From positions 1 to 8,708 of the forward strand of contig VXPN01000042.1 in assembly GCA_009839535.1 (NCBI GenBank): a stretch of 8,708 nt of DNA. Direction: 5' to 3'. The notes below the pieces were generated by a model, which did not search any database, was not told where the DNA came from, and saw only the letters and a program-made list of their open reading frames with translations. Each line of letters begins with the position of its first letter. Position 1 is the first letter of the stretch. This stretch comes from Boseongicola sp. SB0662_bin_57. Its GTDB lineage: Bacteria; Pseudomonadota; Alphaproteobacteria; Rhodobacterales; Rhodobacteraceae. Of the stretch, positions 1 through 6,214 are shown one piece after another. Made by a program: the position numbers and the translations under genes.

Positions 1-505
1 CCTCGATCATGGCCGTCGCGCCGATCAGCGAAAACGTGTCCTTCGTCTGCGTTCCGCGGCTCGAACGTGCGGTCATGGTCGCTTCGGCTCCCCGTTTCAT
101 GGCGGTCACGATCTTTCGATCCTCGGCCGGTGTCACAGGCCAGGCATATTCTCCCTGGGTGAAGAGCTCGAACGTCGCGCCGTCGATTTCCAGCGTCGCG
201 GTCGAGTCCTTCTCGAACGGGTACCCGCCCGTGAAGCTGACTTCTCCCGTTACGTTGCGCGCAGGTTCATATGTCACGAACAGGAGGATGTCGCCCCGGC
301 GAACCGTCACCTCTCGGCCATTGCGTGTGTTCACGGTTTTTCTCGGTGCGGTCACGGCCCAGCAAGTCCTCGGGTCGGTTCCCTCGAAGACCTGCCAGTC
401 GGATGCTTCCGCCACTCGAGTGGTAAATTCCTGCGCGTTCATGCTTCCCGCAACGCATGCCGCGACGGCCAGTGCCAATGCGGGAAAAATACGTCCTGTC
501 TTCAT
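1..505 (-). CDS. Invasion-associated locus B (IalB) family exported protein, C-terminus cut by window edge
   Basis: Reading the minus strand from ATG at 505-503 gives 168 codons open to the window edge. The N-terminus has a basic start (MKTGR) and a hydrophobic stretch (about residues 6-20) typical of a secretion signal. The body has features I associate with the Rhodobacterales IalB family: a DWQVF segment near residue 36, a TCWAVTAP segment, a VRRGDILLFVTY strand, a VTGEVSFTGGYPF segment, and a late MKRG...TARSSRGTQTKDTFSL region. Family members are about 170-180 residues, so only the last few residues, often including a C-terminal Cys, should be missing. IalB was named for an erythrocyte-invasion locus of Bartonella; in free-living relatives its role is unclear, and the name does not imply virulence. 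Signal cleavage is ambiguous: A24 before QEF lacks a small residue at -3, while V14-A15-A16-C17 resembles a lipobox. A GGAGG lies at 522-518, 12 nt before the ATG, which is rather far. The gene is divergent from ansA. Confidence 0.88.
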   Translation of the reverse strand, partial: MKTGRIFPALALAVAACVAGSMNAQEFTTRVAEASDWQVFEGTDPRTCWAVTAPRKTVNTRNGREVTVRRGDILLFVTYEPARNVTGEVSFTGGYPFEKDSTATLEIDGATFELFTQGEYAWPVTPAEDRKIVTAMKRGAEATMTARSSRGTQTKDTFSLIGATAMIE

Positions 506-544
506 GATGCCGGTGTGCCTCCGGATCTGTCCGCCCGATTCCTG

Positions 545-579
545 CCCGTTGCACAGGCGCGATGCTCCTGTCCAACGGG
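545..579. promoter_or_regulatory. Imperfect inverted repeat between divergent ialB and ansA (candidate operator or leader hairpin)
   Basis: CCCGTTG (545-551) pairs with CAACGGG (573-579), and ACAGG (553-557) pairs with CCTGT (567-571), with one C/C mismatch (552/572). This gives 12 paired positions, one mismatch and a 9-nt centre. Neither side is followed by a T-run, so it does not look like an intrinsic terminator. On the minus strand a TATTAG sequence (588-583) just upstream could be a weak -10 element for ialB, which would place the repeat at the transcription start or in the 5' leader. No matching -35 was recognised. The dyad is seen directly; a regulatory function is inference. Confidence 0.45.
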
Positions 580-656
580 TCTCTAATAGCGTATCTCAAG
601 CTCTTGATGGAACCCCTTGCCTGTAGAAATTCGCCTCAGCCGAGCGGAGCAAGCGC

Positions 657-1649
657 ATGACCCGACCCGTGCCGATGGTCGAGATCCTTCGCGGAGACTT
701 CGTGGAATCCCGGCACGAGGGCCATGCGGCAATCACAAGTGCGGACGGAAGGATCGTTGAAGCTTGGGGCGATCCGGGCATGGTCGTTCTCCCCCGCTCA
801 TCAGCCAAGATGCTGCAGGCGTTGCCGCTGCTCGAAAGCGGAGCGGGCGCGGACCTTTCAGCCGAGCGGCTGGCGCTTGCCTGCGCTTCGCACAGCGGCG
901 AGAGGCGCCATGTCTCCCTCGTAAGCCAATGGCTGACGGATCTTGGCCTTGACGACAGCGCGCTGCTATGCGGACCGCAAGCGTCACGAGATCGTGAACA
1001 TTGCCTCTGGATGGATCGTGTCGGAAAGGAAGTGACCCGCGTTTACAACAACTGCTCGGGAAAGCATGCCGGCTTCCTTGCGCTTGCGAAGCACCTTGAG
1101 GCAGGACTCGACTATGCCGATCCGGACCATCCCGTGCAGCGCGCCGTGCGTCAGGCGATCGAGGAAACCTGCGACGAGGAGAGTCCGGGCTTCGGAATCG
1201 ATGGCTGCTCGGCCCCGAACTTCGCGGTCAGCATTGCGGGCCTTGCACGCGCCATGGCGAGATTTGCCTCCGCAGGAGGACGCGGCGGTCTCCGTGACAT
1301 CGCGATGCGCAAGCTTGTCGACGCCATGATCGCGCATCCGAACCTGGTTTCGGGACATGGCCGCGCCTGCGCTGCATTGATGGCTTCGGCAAGCGAGCCT
1401 TTGGCCGTCAAGACCGGCGCCGAGGGTGTCTATGTCGCGATTCTGCCGGAACGGAAACTCGGAATCGCCCTCAAGATCGCTGATGGCGCCACCCGTGCGT
1501 CCGAAGTCGCGATGGCGGCGTTGCTCGCGCGACTTGGCGCGATCGACGAGAACCATCCTCTGCTCAGCCGCGACATCCGCAACTGGGATGGGCTTGTCAC
1601 CGGCGTCGTGCGTCCCGCCGCGGGACTGGGCACGCCGCCGAGAGGATGA
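657..1649 (+). CDS. ansA: L-asparaginase II, Rhizobium etli AnsA type
   Basis: This 330-residue protein matches the Asparaginase_II family (PF06089), which hydrolyses L-asparagine to aspartate and ammonia and is unrelated in sequence to E. coli AnsA/AnsB. The residues reported for the R. etli enzyme ReAV are in register: S48 and K51 in the RSSAK motif, S80 in ASHSGE, C133 and K136 in NNCSGKHAG, D182 and C184 in GIDGCSAPN, and C238 and K252 (VKTGAEG), whose 14-residue spacing equals that of ReAV C249/K263. These form the two Ser-Lys pairs and the zinc-associated Cys/Lys/Asp site of that class. No signal peptide is present, so it should be cytoplasmic. The start is supported by GGAG at 646-649, seven nt upstream. 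The stop is 6 nt before the next start, suggesting co-transcription. The same symbol is also used for the unrelated E. coli type I enzyme. Confidence 0.9.
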   Translation: MTRPVPMVEILRGDFVESRHEGHAAITSADGRIVEAWGDPGMVVLPRSSAKMLQALPLLESGAGADLSAERLALACASHSGERRHVSLVSQWLTDLGLDDSALLCGPQASRDREHCLWMDRVGKEVTRVYNNCSGKHAGFLALAKHLEAGLDYADPDHPVQRAVRQAIEETCDEESPGFGIDGCSAPNFAVSIAGLARAMARFASAGGRGGLRDIAMRKLVDAMIAHPNLVSGHGRACAALMASASEPLAVKTGAEGVYVAILPERKLGIALKIADGATRASEVAMAALLARLGAIDENHPLLSRDIRNWDGLVTGVVRPAAGLGTPPRG

Positions 1650-1655
1650 CGGACG

Positions 1656-2150
1656 GTGCTTTGCAACCCCAAGGACTCGACGCTTCGCCAGGTTCTCCAG
1701 GAGACGGCCACCATTGCCATGGTCGGCGCTTCCACGAACCCCGTCAGCCCGTCCCTGTTTGTTGCGACCTATTTCGGCGGGCGGGGGCGGCGGGTGATTC
1801 CGATCAATCCGACCCGGGTTGGCGAGACCCTGCTCGGCGAGCCGGTATTGGCGAGCATTCGCGACATTCCCCCAAATGTCAGGATTGACATGCTTGACGT
1901 CTTCCGAAAGTCCGACGCCGTGCCAGGCATTGTAGACGAGGCGCTTGCTCACCTGGCGCCCGGACTCAAGTGCGTCTGGATGCAATACGGCGTGCGTCAC
2001 GAAGCGGCGGCGGAGAAGGCGCGTGCGCAGGGGTTGGTCGTTGTCCAGGACCGTTGCCCCAAGGTCGAGCACATGCGCCTGCTCGGCGGGCCGAACCTTG
2101 CCGGCATTGGCGGCGTGCGCGTCTCGTCGAAAAATCCGGGCAACAGGTGA
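1656..2150 (+). CDS. CoA-binding domain protein (YccU-like)
   Basis: This is a 164-residue single-domain protein of the CoA_binding_2 family (PF13380). The Rossmann-type nucleotide loop TIAMVGASTNP is at residues 19-29. Further family features are RRVIPINP (second strand), DMLDVFRKSDAVPGIV in the middle, VWMQYGVRH, and VVQDRCPKVEH near the C-terminus, where the Cys is commonly conserved. CoA binding is predicted from the family; the cellular role is not established. The start is GTG at 1656: an in-frame stop at 1647-1649 blocks extension, and AGAGGA (1641-1646) lies 9 nt upstream as a ribosome binding site. It follows ansA by 6 nt. The C-terminus (SSKNPGNR) runs a little past the SSK end usual for the family. 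Confidence 0.87.
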   Translation: MLCNPKDSTLRQVLQETATIAMVGASTNPVSPSLFVATYFGGRGRRVIPINPTRVGETLLGEPVLASIRDIPPNVRIDMLDVFRKSDAVPGIVDEALAHLAPGLKCVWMQYGVRHEAAAEKARAQGLVVVQDRCPKVEHMRLLGGPNLAGIGGVRVSSKNPGNR

Positions 2151-2161
2151 AGAGTGCGCCG

Positions 2162-2190
2162 TTGCCCTCTTCCCGGACAGAAGCTATGTC
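2162..2190 (+). promoter_or_regulatory. Weak candidate promoter upstream of dapD
   Basis: In the 68-nt gap between the CoA-binding gene and dapD, TTGCCC (2162-2167) and TATGTC (2185-2190) are separated by exactly 17 nt. They match the sigma-70 hexamers at 4/6 and 3/6 positions. The spacing is right but the -10 is poor, and such matches occur by chance. Read-through from ansA is an equal possibility. Confidence 0.22.
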
Positions 2191-2218
2191 GCCGTCGTCA
2201 GCCATGCGAGGTGTCCAG

Positions 2219-3046
2219 ATGTCCAACGCCCAGCTCGAATCCGCGATCGAATCCGCCTGGAACGTTCGCGACGAGATAACGCCCTCGACGACCGGCGAAA
2301 CCCGTGACGCGATCGAGGACACGCTGAACGCCCTGGATGCAGGCAGGCTTCGCGTCGCCGAACGCAGGGACGACGGCACCTGGCACGTCAACCAGTGGGC
2401 CAAGAAGGCCGTGCTCCTTGGTTTCCGCCTCAAGGACATGGAACTTCAGGAAGGCAGCCCGCAGGGCGCCGCCTGGTGGGACAAGGTCGACAGCAAGTGG
2501 AAAGGCTGGAACGACAACCGGTGGAAGGCGGCCGGATTTCGTGCCGTGCCCAATTGCGTCGTGCGCAGGTCCGCCTACATCGCGCCGGGCGTCGTTCTGA
2601 TGCCGTCCTTCGTCAATCTCGGCGCCTACGTTGACGAAGGCACGATGGTGGACACCTGGGCGACGGTCGGCTCCTGCGCCCAGATCGGCAAGAACGTCCA
2701 TCTTTCAGGCGGCGTCGGCATCGGTGGCGTTCTCGAACCCATGCAGGCAAGTCCGACGATCATCGAGGACAATTGCTTTGTCGGTGCCCGGTCGGAGGTG
2801 GTTGAAGGAGTCATTGTTCGCGAAGGCTCGGTTCTCGGCATGGGCGTCTTCATCGGCCAGTCCACGAAGATCGTCGTGCGGGAAACGGGTGAGGTGCTGT
2901 ATGGAGAAGTCCCGCCATACTCCGTGGTTGTCGCCGGATCGATGCCATCCAGGAACGGCGTCAATCTTTATTGCGCGGTCATCGTGAAGCAGGTCGACGA
3001 AGGAACGCGTTCGAAGACCGGCATCAACGAACTCCTGCGTGACTGA
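2219..3046 (+). CDS. dapD: 2,3,4,5-tetrahydropyridine-2,6-dicarboxylate N-succinyltransferase
   Basis: DapD transfers succinyl from succinyl-CoA to tetrahydrodipicolinate, the committed step of the succinylase branch to meso-diaminopimelate and lysine, in the cytoplasm. The 275-residue length equals that of typical DapD. An N-terminal helical part (about 1-105, with TGETRDAIE and HVNQWAKKAVLLGFRLKDME) precedes a left-handed beta-helix of hexapeptide repeats from about residue 110 to 235. That helix includes YVDEGTMVDTWATVGS (D139 in the conserved DEGTMVD segment), GGVGIGGVLEP and GARSEVVEGV. The C-terminus ends NELLRD, as is common in Rhodobacteraceae. An upstream in-frame ATG exists at 2204, but GAGG at 2207-2210 lies 8 nt before the ATG at 2219, and MSNAQLE is the usual family start, so 2219 is preferred. 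It heads a group with the HAD gene and dapE. Confidence 0.97.
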   Translation: MSNAQLESAIESAWNVRDEITPSTTGETRDAIEDTLNALDAGRLRVAERRDDGTWHVNQWAKKAVLLGFRLKDMELQEGSPQGAAWWDKVDSKWKGWNDNRWKAAGFRAVPNCVVRRSAYIAPGVVLMPSFVNLGAYVDEGTMVDTWATVGSCAQIGKNVHLSGGVGIGGVLEPMQASPTIIEDNCFVGARSEVVEGVIVREGSVLGMGVFIGQSTKIVVRETGEVLYGEVPPYSVVVAGSMPSRNGVNLYCAVIVKQVDEGTRSKTGINELLRD

Positions 3047-3236
3047 GCCTGTCGCCCGTGATCAGGGGCGTGTCTCGCACATTCACGCGCCAAACGCGCA
3101 ATGCGCCCTTGATCGCAATCGGAACCTTGTCGCCAAAGTCACGCATCCCGCCCGCTCCGGGCTGAAGGGACAGGAAGCAGCGGGCTGTCGGAAGGTGTCG
3201 CAATGGTTGTCCGGGAGCCCCCGGCCGGAGGATTGA
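3039..3236 (+). CDS. Possible small ORF filling the dapD-HAD gap (doubtful)
   Basis: A GTG at 3039, overlapping the dapD stop region, opens a 65-codon frame whose TGA (3234-3236) ends 1 nt before the HAD start codon, so the HAD ribosome binding site lies inside it. This geometry is what a translationally coupled operon gene would show. Against it: there is no Shine-Dalgarno sequence before the GTG, the peptide is polar and shows no recognisable domain, signal or membrane segment, and a 65-codon open frame is not rare in DNA this GC-rich. A minus-strand frame from ATG at 3146 to the stop at 3024 (40 codons) competes for part of the same stretch. I do not recognise either product. Otherwise this 191-nt gap holds no clear terminator or promoter. 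Confidence 0.18.
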   Translation: MTEPVARDQGRVSHIHAPNAQCALDRNRNLVAKVTHPARSGLKGQEAAGCRKVSQWLSGSPRPED

Positions 3237-3237
3237 C

Positions 3238-3873
3238 ATGACGGCAGTCTTTCTTGATCTCGATGGCACGCTCATGGAATCCCACCCCGGGATCCTCGCG
3301 TCCTTGCGCCACGCACTCGAATCAACCGGTCATCACGCGCTTGCGGAGACCGACCTTGCCTGGATGATCGGACCGCCCTTCGACGAGTCCTTTCGCAAGA
3401 TGGGACTTTCCAGCCACGACGCGGTGATGGCCGCGTACCGGGAACGCTACCGCGAGTCGGGCATGTTCGAAGCGCGGGTGTATGACGGCGTCTTCGACGC
3501 GCTGGGCGTTCTTCGGGAATCCGGGGCGCGATTGTATCTCGCCACCGCCAAGCCCCATGTCTATGCCCGGCAGGTCACGCGGCATTTCGGCCTTGCCGAA
3601 TACATGGAACGCGAATTCGGACCGGAGCTTGACGGCACACGGAACTGGAAGGGCGACCTGCTGGTTCATGCGCTTGCCGAAACCGAAGAAGATGTGACCA
3701 AGGCCGTGATGGTCGGAGACCGGGAGCACGACATTGCGGCCGCCAGGGAAGTCGGAATGAAGAGCGTCGCGGTAAGCTGGGGATACGGAAACGAATCGGA
3801 GTGGCGTGATGCCGGAGCCGTCATTGATGTCCCGGATGCCCTGCAGACGGCGATTTCGGGCCTCGGACTGTAA
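3238..3873 (+). CDS. HAD superfamily (subfamily IA) hydrolase, Gph-like
   Basis: This 211-residue cytoplasmic phosphatase-type protein has all HAD motifs. Motif I is FLDLDGTL (residues 5-12), with the D7 nucleophile and D9 acid/base. Motif II lies in ATAKP (T103, with K105 close by). A further Lys in TRNWKGD (K138) is a motif III candidate. Motif IV is MVGDREHDIAAA (D161 and D165, Mg2+ ligands). An alpha-helical cap lies between motifs I and II (about residues 15-85). It resembles phosphoglycolate phosphatase (Gph), but substrate cannot be assigned from sequence. The start is well supported by GGAGG at 3227-3231, six nt upstream. It sits between dapD and dapE, so a role tied to that pathway or to detoxifying a phosphorylated by-product is possible, but this is inference only. 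A small hairpin-forming GC stretch directly precedes its ribosome binding site. Confidence 0.9.
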   Translation: MTAVFLDLDGTLMESHPGILASLRHALESTGHHALAETDLAWMIGPPFDESFRKMGLSSHDAVMAAYRERYRESGMFEARVYDGVFDALGVLRESGARLYLATAKPHVYARQVTRHFGLAEYMEREFGPELDGTRNWKGDLLVHALAETEEDVTKAVMVGDREHDIAAAREVGMKSVAVSWGYGNESEWRDAGAVIDVPDALQTAISGLGL

Positions 3874-3971
3874 CGCGATGCACCGAATCCTTGCCTCTGC
3901 GCGCCGGCACGCGGCCATGCTGCCCGGAAAGCGTGATTGCGACCGCGCGCGGCAAAGGCTAGCCAAGGCGC

Positions 3972-5114
3972 ATGAACTGTGACCCCGTCGAACTGACGCG
4001 GCAACTTGTTCGCTGCAGGACCGTCACCCCGGAGGAAGGCGGCGCGATCGCACTGCTGGAATCCATGCTTCGCAGCGCCGGATTTGACTGCTTTCGCGCC
4101 GACCGGGGAGATGTCGCGAACCTCGTTGCCCGCTGGGGCGAGAGAGCTGCAGCACGGACTTTCGGCTTCAACGGACATATCGACGTCGTGCCTCCCGGTG
4201 ATCCGGGGACCTGGTCTGCCGACCCGTTCGCGGCGGAGGAACGCGATGGCTGGCTCTACGGGCGCGGTGCCGTCGACATGAAGTCGGGTGTCGCGGCTTT
4301 CGTGTCCGCCGCGATTTCCTTCGTGCAGGAAAGCCCGCCCGAGGGCGCGATCATCATTTCCGTCACCGGCGACGAAGAGGGCGACGCCGCCGATGGCACG
4401 GCGGCCATTCTCGACTGGATGTCCGCAAACGGCGAAGCCATGTCGGATTGCATCGTCGGAGAGCCGACCTCCGTCGAGACTCTGGGCGACACGATCAAGA
4501 TCGGGCGCAGGGGCTCCATGTCAGCGCATTTCACGGCGACCGGCATGCAGGGCCATACGGCGTATCCGGACCGGGCCCGGAACCCGGTTCACGTTCTCGC
4601 GCGCCTCATGGACAGGCTTGCCAGCCACAAGCTCGACGACGGCACCGAACATTTCCAGCCATCGACGCTTGCCGTCACGACGATCGACACAGGCAATGCC
4701 GCCACCAACGTCATTCCCGCCGCCTGCCGGGCGTCGCTGAACGTCAGGTTCAACGATGCCCATGATTCCGTGAGCCTGACGGCATGGCTTGAAGATGAGT
4801 CTGCGCGGACAGCAACGGAATCGGGTGTGGAGATTTCTATGGAGACCAAGGTTTCCGGCGAAAGCTTTCTCACTCCGCCCGGCGCGCTTTCGGAACTTGT
4901 TGCGGGAGCGATCCAGGCCGAAACCGGCCTCTCTCCAGACCTCTCGACCATCGGCGGATCCTCCGATGCGCGCTTCATGAAGCTGCACTGCCCGGTCGTG
5001 GAGTTCGGCCTCGTCGGCAAGACCATGCATGAGGTCGACGAGCGTGTCGAAATCGCGCAGATAGTGCAGCTTGCGGCAGTCTATCGCCGAATTCTCGACA
5101 GGTATTTTGCATGA
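3972..5114 (+). CDS. dapE: Succinyl-diaminopimelate desuccinylase
   Basis: DapE is a dinuclear zinc M20 hydrolase that removes succinate from N-succinyl-L,L-diaminopimelate, giving L,L-diaminopimelate for lysine and peptidoglycan. The 380-residue protein keeps the metal and catalytic residues: H69 and D71 in NGHIDVVPPG, D102 in GRGAVDMKSG, E135/E136 in TGDEEGDA, E164 in VGEPTS and H353 in GKTMHEVDE. The dimerisation lid domain is about residues 175-290, including the GRRGS and GMQGHTAYP segments, and the GGSSDARFM segment follows. Length and start (EL-T-L-V-C-TVTPEEGGA) fit the family. The ribosome binding site is weak (AAGG at 3965-3968, only 3 nt away), so translation may depend on upstream coupling or on the short ORF that overlaps the start. 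The stop overlaps the next gene by ATGA. The transaminase gene of the pathway is not in this window. Confidence 0.96.
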   Translation: MNCDPVELTRQLVRCRTVTPEEGGAIALLESMLRSAGFDCFRADRGDVANLVARWGERAAARTFGFNGHIDVVPPGDPGTWSADPFAAEERDGWLYGRGAVDMKSGVAAFVSAAISFVQESPPEGAIIISVTGDEEGDAADGTAAILDWMSANGEAMSDCIVGEPTSVETLGDTIKIGRRGSMSAHFTATGMQGHTAYPDRARNPVHVLARLMDRLASHKLDDGTEHFQPSTLAVTTIDTGNAATNVIPAACRASLNVRFNDAHDSVSLTAWLEDESARTATESGVEISMETKVSGESFLTPPGALSELVAGAIQAETGLSPDLSTIGGSSDARFMKLHCPVVEFGLVGKTMHEVDERVEIAQIVQLAAVYRRILDRYFA

Positions 5115-5527
5115 TTCGCCGGGCCGAAACGCGCGACATGCCGGCAGTGCTGGACATTCGCGCCCGAGTGTTCATCGAGGAACAGGGCGTTTCCGAAGCA
5201 GACGAGCGAGACGGTCGCGACGACGAAGCAATCCATCTCATCGCCTTCGATTGCGGCAAGCCCGTCGGCACTGCGCGTCTCCTGATCGATGGCGATACAG
5301 GCAGGATCGGCCGTGTGGCCGTTCTCGCGGACAAGCGCGGTCGCGGCCTGGGCAAGGACATCATGCACGCGGCCCTGGATGAACTGAGAAGGCAGGGCGT
5401 TGCCCGGGCAAGCCTTGGATCCCAGGTCCACGCGGTCGGGTTTTACGAGGCTCTCGGCTTTGAAGTCACCGGCCCGGAATATTTCGATGCAGGCATCCCT
5501 CATCGCGAAATGGCGCTTTCCTTGTGA
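5111..5527 (+). CDS. GNAT family N-acetyltransferase (YjcF/ElaA-like)
   Basis: This 138-residue single GNAT domain has an acetyl-CoA binding motif A at residues 68-82 (RVAVLADKRGRGLGK), whose RGRGLG turn (76-81) is the pyrophosphate loop. The N-terminal VFIEEQGVSEADERDG segment and the C-terminal HAVGFYEALGF and GIPHREMAL segments are typical of the small YjcF/ElaA-like group. The family transfers acetyl from acetyl-CoA to an amine; the acceptor here is unknown. The ATG overlaps the dapE stop (ATGA at 5111-5114), so it is probably translated by coupling with dapE. Its own stop overlaps the following GTG (GTGA at 5524-5527). Its position directly behind dapE invites a link to amino-acid or cell-wall precursor metabolism, which the sequence does not prove. 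Confidence 0.88.
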   Translation: MIRRAETRDMPAVLDIRARVFIEEQGVSEADERDGRDDEAIHLIAFDCGKPVGTARLLIDGDTGRIGRVAVLADKRGRGLGKDIMHAALDELRRQGVARASLGSQVHAVGFYEALGFEVTGPEYFDAGIPHREMALSL

Positions 5528-6093
5528 GGCAGCGGACCTTGATTGTCATGGTCAAGGAGCCGCGCCCGGGACGGGTCAAGACGCGTCTTGGGCAGGACAT
5601 CGGCATGGTGAACGCAGCGCGGTGGTACCGGCATCAGACCGGGCGCCTCCTGCGCCGTCTTCGTGATCCTCGCTGGCAGACGGTCCTTGCGGTCACGCCA
5701 GACGTCGAGGGAATCAGGAGCCGGGTCTGGCCGCCGGATCTTCCGCGCATCCCGCAGGGCACGGGGAACCTGGGCCAGAGGATGACGCGTGCACTCAGGT
5801 CAACTCCGGGACCGACCTTGCTCATCGGATCGGACATTCCTGGAATCGGCAGGCAACACGTTGCCGCCGGGTTCTCGGCGCTGGGCCGTGCCCGATCCGT
5901 CATCGGCCCTTCCGACGATGGCGGATTCTGGTTGATCGGCCTCCATCATCCGCAGAGGTCACCCAAGGACCTGTTTCGGGGCACGCGCTGGTCGCATCCG
6001 GAAACCCTTGCCGATGCGCTTCCCACGCTTCCAGGATCGATCGCGATGGTTGACACGCTTGCCGACGTTGACACGGCTTCCGATCTTCGGTGA
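5524..6093 (+). CDS. DUF2064 / CofC-like glycosyl- or nucleotidyltransferase-fold protein
   Basis: This 189-residue protein starts at a GTG that overlaps the stop of the GNAT gene. It matches the DUF2064 group (TIGR04282, distantly related to CofC and GT-A transferases). The N-terminal nucleotide-binding strand and loop is LIVMVKEPRPGRVKTRLG (residues 6-23). A GSDIPG motif (102-107) plays the part of the metal-binding Asp motif, and GPSDDGGFWLIG (128-139) is the other family signature. The ending DTLADVDTASDL (the 'D.DT..DL' pattern) is also typical. No signal or membrane segment is seen, so it is cytoplasmic. The substrate is unknown; in other bacteria the family is sometimes found with radical SAM proteins, but none is visible here. 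A 121-nt gap without a clear terminator separates it from rnr. Confidence 0.86.
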   Translation: MRQRTLIVMVKEPRPGRVKTRLGQDIGMVNAARWYRHQTGRLLRRLRDPRWQTVLAVTPDVEGIRSRVWPPDLPRIPQGTGNLGQRMTRALRSTPGPTLLIGSDIPGIGRQHVAAGFSALGRARSVIGPSDDGGFWLIGLHHPQRSPKDLFRGTRWSHPETLADALPTLPGSIAMVDTLADVDTASDLR

Positions 6094-6214
6094 CGGACTC
6101 GGCTTCCCCGTCCGGATCCAGTCCCGGCTGACGCCGTGATGGCGCGGCCACAGGCAGAAGCAGCGCGTCGTCAACCGGCGTGACCTGGTTCACGTCCCGT
6201 GATACGCGCCGGAC

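Noticed and set aside
9..626. 205-codon plus-strand frame over the ialB region
   Set aside because: The minus strand here encodes a recognisable IalB-family protein with a signal sequence; the plus frame is its antisense shadow.
984..2072. 362-codon minus-strand frame across ansA and the CoA-binding gene
   Set aside because: It is antisense to two well-supported genes, spans their junction and has no family resemblance, so it is a shadow frame.
3054..3092. Possible terminator after dapD (CGCCC at 3053-3057 pairing with GGGCG at 3066-3070)
   Set aside because: The stem is only 5 bp with an 8-nt loop and no T-run follows, so it is not a credible intrinsic terminator.
3937..3965. Promoter-like TTGCGA - 17 nt - TAGCCA before dapE
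   Set aside because: The -10 matches only 2 of 6 positions, and transcription would start almost at the dapE ATG; not better than chance.
6094..6214. Dyad TCACG-TCC-CGTGA (6190-6202) and short hairpins in the DUF2064-rnr gap
   Set aside because: The stems are 4-5 bp, there is no T-run and no paired -35/-10; too weak to call an operator, promoter or terminator.
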